Shown here piece after piece: positions 1 through 7,733 of a stretch of DNA of 64,000 nucleotides. Each line of letters starts with the position of its first letter. The stretch's first letter is position 1. The notes beneath the pieces are model-generated. The model was given only the letters and a program-made list of their open reading frames with translations, made no database searches and was not told the origin of the DNA. The translations under genes were made by a program, and so were the position numbers. Location of the stretch: the NCBI RefSeq assembly GCF_024612015.1, contig NZ_CP102512.1:5518001-5582000 (forward strand), read 5' to 3'. This stretch comes from Streptomyces sp. CA-210063. Its GTDB lineage: Bacteria > Actinomycetota > Actinomycetes > Streptomycetales > Streptomycetaceae.

Positions 1-3000
1 GGCCCGCACTGGGCGCCTGAGCGGCGCCGGGGATTTGGCCCGCGGCGGGGACTTGGCCCGCACTGGCGACCTGTCCCGCACCGGGGGCCTGAGCGGGGCC
101 GGGGATTTGGCCTGCACCGGGGACTTGGCCCGCACTGGGCGCCTGATCGACACCGGGGGCCTGACCGGGTCCGGGGACTTGGCCGGGTCCGGGGACTTGG
201 CCCGCGACAGGGGCTTGACCGGCAGCGGGCGCCTGACCGCCACTGGCGATCTGACCCGCACCGGGAGCATGAGCGGCGCCGGGGATTTGGCCCGCGCCGG
301 GTGCTTGACCGGCTCCGGCGACCTGACCCGCACCGTGCGCTTGACCGGCGCCGGGGATTTGGCCCGCGCCGGGTGCTTGACCGGCTCCGGCGACCTGACC
401 CGCACCGTGCGCTTGACCGGCGCCGGGGATTTGGCCCGCACCGTGCGCCTGACCGGCACCGGCGACCTGACCCGCACCGTGCGCCTGACCGGCACCGGGG
501 ACTTGGCCCCCACCGTGCGCCTGACCGCCACCCGGCCCGGCGACGACTCCAGGCCCGGCAACGTGTCCCTGCGGGTTAACGCCCCCCGGCCCGGCAACGA
601 CGCCCGCCGCCCCGGCGCCTTGGCCTACCTGCTGCCCGACACCACCGGCCGGCACAAGCCCTCCGCCCGGCACAGCTCCTCCGCCCGGCACAGCTCCTCC
701 GGCGAGCGCGGGCACTCCAGCAGGCGCAGCCCCCTGGGCGGGCGCAGCCCCCTGGGCGGGCACTGGCCCTCCGGCAGGAACCGCCCCTCCGGCAGAAACC
801 GCCCCACCACCGGCGGCCCCCATCCCCCCAGCCGCAGCAGCCACACCCTGGCCGCCCTCACCCTCGTACCCGTCCTCCCCGCCCTGCGCAGGCGCGGCAG
901 TTCCAGCGGGCATCGGCATGGGCATGGGCATGGGCATCGGCATGGGCGCGCCCGGCCCCGGGGGCACGGGCACCGGCCCGAGCCCGGCCGACTGCCCGTA
1001 CTCGGGTCCCCGGTCGGCCTCGGCCGGTGGCAGTGCGAAGACGGCTCGCGCGCCCGGTTCGGGTGCGGCGGCACGCTCCTCAGGGCCGGCGAGGGCGCGA
1101 CGACGGCGCCCGGTGGGCTGTTGGGCGCCGCCCGCCTCGCCGGAAGCGGCGTCGGCGGGGCTCGGCCCGGCGGGGAGCGCCGGCGGCAACGCGTTCTGTC
1201 CGGGCTCCCGGCGCGCGCGGCGCCCGCTGGGCGCGGGCACGCCCTGCGGCGGCACCGTCCCGCCCAGCCCGGTGGCGGCGGCAGCGGCACCCGCCGCATG
1301 CTCGGCCGCCGTGACGACCGCACCCTCGGCGGCCACGGACTCACCGGCGGCGTCGGCCGAGGCGGCTTGTCCACGCTGTTGCCCGCCACCCCCGGAGCCC
1401 TCGCCCTCGGCGACCTGCGCGGGCACGGGACCCTCACCGGCAGCGGCCGGGACCTCGCCCGCCGCGTCCGCCGCCCGTCGCCTGCGCCGCCCGGTGGGCG
1501 CGACGGCGGTCTCCGCCTCACGATCCTCGGGAGCGTCCTCGCTGTCCAGGAACGCGTCCACCGACGACCGCCGCGCACGTCGGCGCCCGCCACCACCGCC
1601 GGCCTGCTCGGGGAGGGAGACCTCGGCACCGGTCGCCACAGACCCGGAACCAGCCCCGGAGTCAGGCTCGGTCTCGACAACCGCGGCGGGAAGCGCCTGG
1701 GCGGGCACCGCCCCGGCACCGCCGCCCAGCGGCACCTCCAGCACATAGGCGCTGCCGCTCATCCCCGGCACCTCGACCGTCTGGAGCACACCGCCGTGCG
1801 CCCGCACGATCCCCTGGACGATCGGCTGGTGCACCGGGTCTCCCCCGGCGTACGGCCCGCGCACCTCGATGCGCACGACCTCCCCGCGCTGCGCGGCCGC
1901 CACGACGACGGTGTTGTCCATGTAGCCGCCGCCGGACAGGGGCGCGTTGCCCGTCGCGTCGACACCGGCGACATCCGCGACGAGGTGCGCGAGCGCGGTC
2001 GCGAGCCGCGTCTGGTCCACCTCGGCCTCGATGGGCGGCGCGTGCACGGCGAACTGCACCCGCCCCGGCCCGACCAGCTCCACGGCCCCGTCGACACCGG
2101 CCGCGACGACCGCGTCGAGCATGACGGCCCTGCGGTCGAGAACGTCCTCGCCCGCGTCGATCCGCTGATAGCCGAGCACGTTGTCGATGAGCGTCGTGAT
2201 CCGCGAGTACCCGGCGGTCAGATGGTGGAGCACCTGGTTGGCCTCGGGCCACAGCTGCCCGGCGTCGTCGGCGGCGAGCGTGCCCAGTTCGGCGCGGAGT
2301 TGGTCGAGCGGGCCGCGCAGCGAGGTGCCCAGCACGGCGAGCAACTGCTCGTGCCGCGCGGCCAGCGCCTCGTAACGGTCCTTCTCGCGCTCCCCGAGCG
2401 CCGCGTACCGCTCGTCCCCGGCGGCGAGTTCCTCGGCTTGCTGTTCGCTCAGCTCGGCCAGCTCGGCGGTGTGCTTCTCCCGCACACTCTCGAGTTCCTC
2501 CGCGTGCTCCTTGGTGAGCCGCTCCAACTCCTCCGCGTGGGCCTCGGCCTCGGAGTCCTTCTCCTCGGCGAGCCTGTCGTACGGCCGCCGGTCGGTGAAC
2601 GTCATCACGGCCCCGACGAGCTGGTCCCCGTCGCGCACCGGCGCGGTCGTCAGATCGACCGACACCTTCTCGCCGTTCTTCGACCACAGCACCTGCCCGC
2701 GCACCCGGTGCTTGCGTCCGGACCGCAAGGTGTCCGCGAGCGGCGACTCGGTGTACGGGAAGGGAGCGCCGTCCTCGCGCGAGTGCAGCACCAGCGTGTG
2801 CAGCTCACGTCCTCCGAGGTCACTGGCCCGATAACCCAGTATCTGAGCGGCGGCCGGATTGACGAGGACGATCCGCCCGTCCGTATCGGTCCCGACCACG
2901 CCCTCGGACGCGGCCCGCAGGATCATCTCGGTCTGCCGTTGCGAACGCGCGAGTTCGGCCTCGGTGTCGACGGTGCCCGAAAGATCCCGTACGACCAGCA

Positions 3001-3376
3001 TGAGCAGCTCGTCATTGGCGGAGCCGTAACCGTCGTACGCCTGCTGGCCGTTCTCCAGATTCGCGCTTGTTACCTCGACCGGGAACTCGCTGCCGTCGGT
3101 CCGGCGGGCGATCATGCGGGTCGGTTTGGTCCGCCCCGCCGGGTCCATGGTGGCGGGCCGCCGCATGGATCCGGGGATGAGCCGGGAGTCGAACTCCGGC
3201 AGCAGATCGAGCAGCCCGCGCCCCACGAGAGCCGTCCCCGGGGCCTCGAAGGCCTCCAGCGCGATCGTGTTGGCGTTGACGACGGTCCCATTGGCGTTGA
3301 CCAGCACCAACGCGTCGGGCAGCGCGTCCAGTATGGCTGCGAGGCGAGCAGCGCCTCGGGATGGCCTGCTGCTCAC
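1..3376 (-). CDS. PAS-domain signalling protein with degenerate histidine-kinase core and Gly/Ala/Gln-rich tail (partial)
   Basis: The frame is open from a GTG at 3376 (preceded by GGGAGGAAG, 6-nt spacing) to the window edge, so about 1,125 codons are present and the C-terminus is missing. Residues about 10-130 and 150-260 look like two PAS domains; a Glu/Ala-rich coiled coil follows, then a HisKA/HATPase-like block. The H-box position reads TSLRGPL where active kinases have SHELRTPL, so the phospho-acceptor His appears absent and the ATPase block is weak. This suggests a sensor or scaffold, not a working kinase. The rest is low complexity: Pro/Ala, a Met-Pro alternation near 911-945, and from about 550 down to 1 a Gly-Ala-Gln repeat with His and Pro. 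A 1,175-codon opposite-strand frame is its shadow. Confidence 0.75.
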   Translation of the reverse strand, partial: MSSRPSRGAARLAAILDALPDALVLVNANGTVVNANTIALEAFEAPGTALVGRGLLDLLPEFDSRLIPGSMRRPATMDPAGRTKPTRMIARRTDGSEFPVEVTSANLENGQQAYDGYGSANDELLMLVVRDLSGTVDTEAELARSQRQTEMILRAASEGVVGTDTDGRIVLVNPAAAQILGYRASDLGGRELHTLVLHSREDGAPFPYTESPLADTLRSGRKHRVRGQVLWSKNGEKVSVDLTTAPVRDGDQLVGAVMTFTDRRPYDRLAEEKDSEAEAHAEELERLTKEHAEELESVREKHTAELAELSEQQAEELAAGDERYAALGEREKDRYEALAARHEQLLAVLGTSLRGPLDQLRAELGTLAADDAGQLWPEANQVLHHLTAGYSRITTLIDNVLGYQRIDAGEDVLDRRAVMLDAVVAAGVDGAVELVGPGRVQFAVHAPPIEAEVDQTRLATALAHLVADVAGVDATGNAPLSGGGYMDNTVVVAAAQRGEVVRIEVRGPYAGGDPVHQPIVQGIVRAHGGVLQTVEVPGMSGSAYVLEVPLGGGAGAVPAQALPAAVVETEPDSGAGSGSVATGAEVSLPEQAGGGGGRRRARRSSVDAFLDSEDAPEDREAETAVAPTGRRRRRAADAAGEVPAAAGEGPVPAQVAEGEGSGGGGQQRGQAASADAAGESVAAEGAVVTAAEHAAGAAAAATGLGGTVPPQGVPAPSGRRARREPGQNALPPALPAGPSPADAASGEAGGAQQPTGRRRRALAGPEERAAAPEPGARAVFALPPAEADRGPEYGQSAGLGPVPVPPGPGAPMPMPMPMPMPMPAGTAAPAQGGEDGYEGEGGQGVAAAAGGMGAAGGGAVSAGGAVPAGGPVPAQGAAPAQGAAPAGVPALAGGAVPGGGAVPGGGLVPAGGVGQQVGQGAGAAGVVAGPGGVNPQGHVAGPGVVAGPGGGQAHGGGQVPGAGQAHGAGQVAGAGQAHGAGQIPGAGQAHGAGQVAGAGQAPGAGQIPGAGQAHGAGQVAGAGQAPGAGQIPGAAHAPGAGQIASGGQAPAAGQAPVAGQVPGPGQVPGPGQAPGVDQAPSAGQVPGAGQIPGPAQAPGAGQVASAGQVPAAGQIPGAAQAPSAG

Positions 3377-3725
3377 GAGACGCTTCCTCCCTGTTACCGC
3401 ACCTTGCCGACCGCGGGGGCCATGGCCATCTTGCCAACCGGCCCGCAACGTGTCACGCGAGGGAGTCTACGGGCAGAGGTTGCGCTCGCGACGCCGGATG
3501 AGAGGGAGGTCGCACACCGAACATACGGAGATGCCGTGACTGTGCGAACGGGGATGCCGTGACCGTGTGTTTTGCCGGACGGCCCCTCTCGCGGCACATA
3601 CGTACGGACTGTGGGCGGGCGCCGAGGGGGTCAGCCGTCGTGCTCGTCGTGTGGCTCGTTTCCATCGTCGAGGCCGAGGCCGCGGTCCCGTTCCCCTTTC
3701 CCGTCCGCAGCCGCAGCCGCGTCGC
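3377..3725. other. intergenic region between PAS gene and SSI gene
   Basis: No convincing gene. It holds the PAS gene's SD and presumably its promoter. A short imperfect duplication (GATGCCGTGAC twice, around 3530-3565) is the only structure seen. Confidence 0.4.
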
Positions 3726-4277
3726 CTATACGCGGAGGTCGGGCAGTACGGGCACCAGCGCGTCCCAGCGGGCGATCTCGCAGCCGTTGCCCCGGCCGAA
3801 GCGGGCGTCGACGCGGCGCCCGGCCCAGGTCCCGGTGACATACGCGGTGGCGGGTCCTCCGTACTGCATCGTGCACAGGGTGCCGGGCCGGACCGGGGCG
3901 AACGGATCCTTCCCCCACGTCGTCCGTCGGTCGAGCCGGCCGCACGCCTCCCGCACGTCCGGGTGGCTGCCCCCGTCCGGATGGCACCGCAACTCGAACG
4001 TCCCGTCCGCCCCGCCTCCCGCCTCCCGCACCGTGACGGTCAGCCGGTCGCCGGGACCGAAGGCGGGTGTGGGCAGCGCGGTACGCGACAACGCCTCGGC
4101 GGCGTACGCGGCCGGCGCCACCGGCGAGAGCGTGCCGGCGGCGGCCGCGGCGAGCGAGGCGGCGGCACCGAGGAACAGCCGGCCCAGGACGGCCGGAGTC
4201 CTCTCCGCCGCGACGGCCTGACGAGGGGAGGCGGGAACAGGGGAGGCGGGAACAAGGGTGGGAGGGCTCTGCGACAT
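3726..4277 (-). CDS. subtilisin-inhibitor-like (SSI family) secreted protease inhibitor
   Basis: 183 residues from ATG 4277; an AGG lies just upstream, a weak SD. Residues 1-60 form an export signal with a hydrophobic Ala-rich stretch ending AAYAA. The mature part has the SSI signature: a Cys-containing strand (FELRCHPDGGSHPD), a helix (EACGRLD), a second Cys at CTMQY, and the C-terminal GRRVDARF...GNGCEIARW. Four Cys fit the two SSI disulfides. Aligned by eye with classical SSI, the reactive bond would be Met-Gln (P1 Met), typical of subtilisin or chymotrypsin inhibition. Family members bind and control extracellular serine proteases. The long N-terminal region and divergent loop are unusual. 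Confidence 0.8.
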   Translation of the reverse strand: MSQSPPTLVPASPVPASPRQAVAAERTPAVLGRLFLGAAASLAAAAAGTLSPVAPAAYAAEALSRTALPTPAFGPGDRLTVTVREAGGGADGTFELRCHPDGGSHPDVREACGRLDRRTTWGKDPFAPVRPGTLCTMQYGGPATAYVTGTWAGRRVDARFGRGNGCEIARWDALVPVLPDLRV

Positions 4278-4488
4278 GACCTGACTAACGCCACGCCGGC
4301 CCCACGGTTGCGGCGCCGCCGTGCCCCGTGTCCACCCCGCCCCGACCTCCCCAGACCCCCTCCCCACGTGCCATACGGCTTTGCCCTGCGGCCTCTCCGC
4401 CTAGTACCGTGGGAGGCGATTGGTGACAGCCCACTCGGCTGTGTCATCATCTGCACGCACCACTCGCGCTCGCGCGGGCGGTTGTGCT

Positions 4489-4579
4489 GGAGGCGTCGCC
4501 TAGTCCGGTCTATGGCGCCGCACTGCTAATGCGGTTTGGGACTTCAATCCCATCGAGGGTTCAAATCCCTCCGCCTCCG
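4489..4579 (+). tRNA. tRNA-Ser(GCU)
   Basis: 91 nt class II tRNA. The acceptor GGAGGCG pairs with CGCCTCC. The anticodon stem-loop CCGCA-CTGCTAA-TGCGG gives anticodon GCT, decoding AGC/AGU. A long variable arm and the T arm GAGGGTTCAAATCCCTC are present. CCA is not encoded. Confidence 0.95.
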
Positions 4580-4591
4580 CGCTTGATCACC

Positions 4592-4620
4592 GAAGCCCCG
4601 GTCCACCCGACCGGGGCTTC
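4592..4620 (+). terminator. terminator after tRNA-Ser(GCU)
   Basis: A perfect 12-bp stem GAAGCCCCGGTC / GACCGGGGCTTC with a 5-nt loop, 12 nt after the tRNA. No U-tract, as usual in Streptomyces. Confidence 0.7.
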
Positions 4621-4702
4621 GTCGTTCCGAGTCGTCGCGACCCCTGCTTCGCAGGGCCCCACAGGCCGTTTCCCCAGGTCACAAGGGGTATGGCAAACGG
4701 AT

Positions 4703-4731
4703 TTCACATGGCGACGGCAGTCATGTAATGT
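4703..4731 (+). promoter_or_regulatory. candidate promoter of tRNA-Arg
   Basis: TTCACA, 17-bp spacer, TAATGT, about 57 bp upstream of the tRNA. It is a plausible HrdB-type promoter but rests on short motifs. Confidence 0.35.
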
Positions 4732-4788
4732 TCTTCCTGTCGCCGCGAGCGGGCCGAAAGGACCAGGACCGGCAGGAAAACAACACAA

Positions 4789-4861
4789 GCACTCGTAGCT
4801 TAACGGATAGAGCATCTGACTACGGATCAGAAGGTTGCAGGTTCGAATCCTGCCGAGTGCA
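4789..4861 (+). tRNA. tRNA-Arg(ACG)
   Basis: 73 nt. The acceptor GCACTCG pairs with CGAGTGC. Anticodon stem TCTGA/TCAGA with loop CTACGGA gives ACG. A34 of this tRNA is the usual bacterial substrate of TadA, whose gene is at 38.5-39.0 kb in this window. Confidence 0.95.
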
Positions 4862-4867
4862 CACAGA

Positions 4868-4899
4868 CCGAGGGCCCCGGAGTGATCCGGGGCCCTCGG
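4868..4899 (+). terminator. terminator after tRNA-Arg(ACG)
   Basis: A perfect 14-bp stem CCGAGGGCCCCGGA / TCCGGGGCCCTCGG with loop GTGA, 7 nt after the tRNA. The same stem recurs at 5669-5700. Confidence 0.8.
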
Positions 4900-4946
4900 C
4901 GTAAGTACTGGCCGCAAGGGCCCCCGCGAGGCGCATACTGGTCACA

Positions 4947-5168
4947 ATGACAAAGCCAGGTGCACAGAAGCGCTATTTGCCTACCAGTCCCTTCAAGGCC
5001 CCGGTGGCACCGCCTCCCAAGCAGTTCGCTGTGGGCGACCAGGTCACACACGACATGTACGGCCTCGGCCGGGTGATCGGCATCGAGGACGGGATCGCGG
5101 CGCTCGTCGACTTCGGGTCGGCGCAGCAGCGGATCCTGAGTCCGTACACCAAGATGAGCAAGCTGTAG
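4947..5168 (+). CDS. small conserved protein with Tudor/CarD-like fold
   Basis: 73 residues. A basic, Pro-rich N-terminus precedes a small beta domain (VGDQVTHDMYGLGRVIGI...AALVDFG) resembling CarD/Mfd-RID or PcrA-tail Tudor modules that bind RNA polymerase or other proteins. Function is not known to me. ATG 4947 is the first start after the tRNA-Arg terminator; no strong SD is visible, so the transcript may be near leaderless. It stands alone. Confidence 0.6.
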   Translation: MTKPGAQKRYLPTSPFKAPVAPPPKQFAVGDQVTHDMYGLGRVIGIEDGIAALVDFGSAQQRILSPYTKMSKL

Positions 5169-5309
5169 AACCGCTGTGCCCGGTCACGGCACGCCAGGTG
5201 CCTCGACGGCCCTGTACCGAATGGGAGACCTCTCATCGAACCGACCTCGCTGTTCTCCGCTCCGGAAGGGGCGCCCCGCCATGCCACTGCGGCATCGCCG
5301 CCCCCGACG

Positions 5310-5417
5310 ATGAACCCCTTCCAGGCCCCGGACTTCGGGGAGGTCGAGTTCTTCCCGACCGAGGACGAGACGGCGTTCATCCCGGACATGAGCATGACTC
5401 GACGCAAGGCCGGCTAG
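5310..5417 (+). CDS. possible 35-residue peptide
   Basis: The peptide has an acidic, Phe-rich N-terminal part (FGEVEFFPTEDETAFIPD) and a basic end (MTRRKAG). Its ATG overlaps the stop (ATGA) of a 10-codon Arg-rich reading frame starting at 5281, which has GGAAGGGG upstream, so coupled translation is possible. I do not recognise a family. It could be chance or a gene remnant. Confidence 0.2.
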   Translation: MNPFQAPDFGEVEFFPTEDETAFIPDMSMTRRKAG

Positions 5418-5668
5418 CTCCGGCACGTGACAGCGCGGCCGCACCCTCACGGGACGGCGCGCGAGCAACCGCCGGCAGGGCCGTGCCGGCACCAGACATC
5501 CGCTGGAGCGTCTACGACGGTCACCACGAGGTGCTTCGTGGTCCGTAGGCCCGAGACATCAGCACAGTCCCGCACGGCAAGGCCCGCCACGGTTTACGTC
5601 CCCTCCCCCGGGACGCCCGCCGCCCCGCCGACAGACTTGGAAAGCGCGCACAGCGACGGAGAAGTGGG

Positions 5669-5700
5669 CCGAGGGCCCCGGAGAGATCCGGGGCCCTCGG
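5669..5700 (+). terminator. strong hairpin terminator, near-copy of the tRNA-Arg terminator
   Basis: A 14-bp perfect stem CCGAGGGCCCCGGA / TCCGGGGCCCTCGG with loop GAGA. The arms are identical to the stem at 4868-4899, 0.8 kb away. No tRNA precedes this copy. Confidence 0.65.
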
Positions 5701-5795
5701 TGTGTTCATGGCGGTGCGTCGGTCCATGGTGTCCGGGGAACGGCGTCATCGCCGGGCACGGCCGTTGTCAGTGGTGCCCTCTAATGTCGTGAGAG

Positions 5796-6683
5796 ATGGC
5801 ACACGCGTGGAGATGTACGGGGCTGCGGTGGAGTGGGGACGGGCCGCTGCTGGGTTGGGAAGGCGGGCGGAGGAGCGCTCTGCCCCGGGGGAAGGTGGTG
5901 GCGTTCGAGGTGGTCGGTGCCGGGCGGCGGACCTGCGTCGGCGCCCGGGGGAACGCGTGTCCGGTGCGGGCGGGAGTGCCGGGGCGGAGTACCGGGGCCC
6001 GGTGCGAGGAGTGTGCGCGACTCGATCGGGCGCATTCCGTGGCAGCCGACACGATCGCCGATGATCCGCGGCCGTATCACGTGTATCTCGCGTGGTTCGG
6101 GCCCGGGATGGTGAAGGTCGGGATCACCGCGGTCGAGCGGGGGTCGGCGCGGCTGCTGGAGCAGGGGGCGGTCTGCTTCGGGTGGCTCGGGCGGGGGCCG
6201 CTGATGGCCGCGCGGCGGGCGGAGGAGGTGCTGCGGGCCGCGCTCAAGGTGCCGGACCGGATTCCGTACGCCGAGAAGAGGATCGTGAGGGCCGGCCTGC
6301 CCGCCGTCGAGGAACGCGTCGGGGAGCTGGCGGCGCTGCACGGGCGAGCCCTGGGGCTCCATGGGTGGCCCGAGTCGCTGGAGCCGGTGCCGTTCCGGGC
6401 GGTCGATCACTTCGGGGTGTTCGGGCTGGACGGGTTGCCGGCCGCCGACGGGGTGGTGAGTGAGCTGGTCGCGGGTGGGGTCGTGGGCGGTGAGGTGCTA
6501 GCCGCCGCCGGGCCCGATCTGCATCTGGCCACCGGGCGGGGAGTCCTCGTTCTCGATACGCGCCTCATGACCGGGTGGGAGCTGACCGCTCCCGTCGGTG
6601 AGCGAGCCCGTGACGTAGTCACCGTGCCCGTACGGGAGTTGAAGAGCCGAGGGGACGGGGGCGTGCAGGACGGGCTGTTCTGA
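5796..6683 (+). CDS. DUF2797 domain protein
   Basis: 295 residues. The N-terminal third has a putative metal site (Cys at ACPVR and a CEEC pair). The core YHVYLAWFGPGMVKVGIT...RLLEQGA resembles a GIY-YIG-like beta-alpha fold, as I recall for DUF2797. No biochemical role is established to my knowledge. ATG 5796 has only GAGAG directly before it. It stands alone between the hairpin at 5669 and the regulator operon. Confidence 0.65.
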   Translation: MAHAWRCTGLRWSGDGPLLGWEGGRRSALPRGKVVAFEVVGAGRRTCVGARGNACPVRAGVPGRSTGARCEECARLDRAHSVAADTIADDPRPYHVYLAWFGPGMVKVGITAVERGSARLLEQGAVCFGWLGRGPLMAARRAEEVLRAALKVPDRIPYAEKRIVRAGLPAVEERVGELAALHGRALGLHGWPESLEPVPFRAVDHFGVFGLDGLPAADGVVSELVAGGVVGGEVLAAAGPDLHLATGRGVLVLDTRLMTGWELTAPVGERARDVVTVPVRELKSRGDGGVQDGLF

Positions 6684-6992
6684 GACGCGGCTCTGTGAGG
6701 GGGAGAGGGGAGCGCGGAGAGTGGAGAGCGCGAAGCATGACGGTGCTTGCGTAAAGGCGGGGTCAGATCATGGCCGTACGAAGCGCTTCCTGCGGCCGTG
6801 GAACTGTGCGTTCGCGGTGAGCGGGCCCAACGAATGCCGTGGGAAAGATCAGAAAGGCGCTGGTCGGCGGATTTGCTGTCCGAGAAGTCGGGGATCTTCC
6901 CAAGGGTTGCCTGAGAGGCGCCTGTGCGTTTCTCAGAAAAATCACAGGTTCCGGAAAGGGTGTTCTCAGGGGGCCCCGACAAGGTGTCCAGC
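6684..6992. other. promoter region of the two-component/glycosyltransferase operon
   Basis: About 310 bases with no gene. The last 90 bases contain the CTGAGA/TCTCAG repeats listed separately. Confidence 0.4.
6911..6969 (+). promoter_or_regulatory. candidate response-regulator box upstream of 6993 gene
   Basis: CTGAGA at 6911 and TCTCAG at 6931 form an inverted pair; a second TCTCAG lies at 6964, 33 bp further and 24 bp before the start codon. This spacing suits autoregulation by the OmpR-type regulator encoded next. Inference only. Confidence 0.3.
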
Positions 6993-7733
6993 ATGACCAC
7001 GACCTCGCCCCAGGGGCGCACCGAACTGCTGAGGCCGGACGGGAGCCCCGTCCGCGTGCTTGTGGTGGACGACGAGCTGTCGATCACCGAACTGCTGTCC
7101 ATGGCCCTGCGCTACGAGGGATGGCAGATCCGGAGTGCGGGGGACGGCACGGGTGCCATCCAGACCGCCCGGGACTTCCGGCCCGACGCCGTCGTACTCG
7201 ACATGATGCTGCCCGACATGGACGGGCTGACCGTCCTCGGGCGGCTGCGGCGCGAGCTGCCGGACGTGCCTGTGCTCTTTCTCACCGCGAAGGACGCGGT
7301 CGAGGACCGGATCGCCGGGCTCACCGCCGGCGGTGACGACTACGTCACCAAGCCGTTCAGCCTCGAAGAGGTCGTGGCCCGGCTGCGCGGGCTCATCCGC
7401 CGCTCCGGCGCCGCCGACCGCCGCTCCGACTCCGTGCTCGTCGTCGGCGACCTCATGCTCGACGAGGACAGCCACGAGGTGTCGCGCGGCGGGGACAACA
7501 TCCACCTCACCGCCACCGAGTTCGAACTGCTCCGCTTCCTCATGCGGAACCCGCGGCGCGTGCTCAGCAAGGCCCAGATACTCGACCGTGTGTGGTCGTA
7601 CGACTTCGGCGGCCAGGCCAACGTGGTCGAGCTGTACATCTCGTATCTGCGGCGGAAGATCGACGCGGGGCGCGAGCCGATGATCCACACCCGGCGTGGG
7701 GCCGGTTATCTGATCAAGCCCGCCGCGTCATGA
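6993..7733 (+). CDS. OmpR/PhoB-family response regulator
   Basis: 246 residues. Receiver domain: RVLVVDDELS with acidic pocket, phospho-acceptor Asp70 in VVLDMMLPDMDG, and KPFSLEE with the conserved Lys. The C-terminal winged helix (LTATEFELLRFLMRNP...VVELYISYLRRKI...RRGAGYLI) is the trans_reg_C type close to MprA/TrcR regulators. ATG 6993 was chosen over upstream starts because the receiver begins about 25 residues later. The stop overlaps the kinase start (ATGA), so the two are co-translated. The kinase, GT2-GtrA and GT39 genes follow in the same direction. Confidence 0.9.
   Translation: MTTTSPQGRTELLRPDGSPVRVLVVDDELSITELLSMALRYEGWQIRSAGDGTGAIQTARDFRPDAVVLDMMLPDMDGLTVLGRLRRELPDVPVLFLTAKDAVEDRIAGLTAGGDDYVTKPFSLEEVVARLRGLIRRSGAADRRSDSVLVVGDLMLDEDSHEVSRGGDNIHLTATEFELLRFLMRNPRRVLSKAQILDRVWSYDFGGQANVVELYISYLRRKIDAGREPMIHTRRGAGYLIKPAAS

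Larger units (their letters stand above)
5169..5795. other. intergenic region with one doubtful small ORF and one terminator
   Basis: 627 bases between the small Tudor-like gene and the DUF2797 gene. Apart from the doubtful ORF at 5310 and the strong hairpin at 5669 I see no gene or RNA. Confidence 0.4.

Noticed and set aside
35..3562. 1,175-codon plus-strand frame with Gly/Leu/Thr repeats
   Set aside because: It is the complement of the minus-strand PAS gene, which has recognisable domains, an SD and a start at 3376. Long shadow frames are normal at this GC content.
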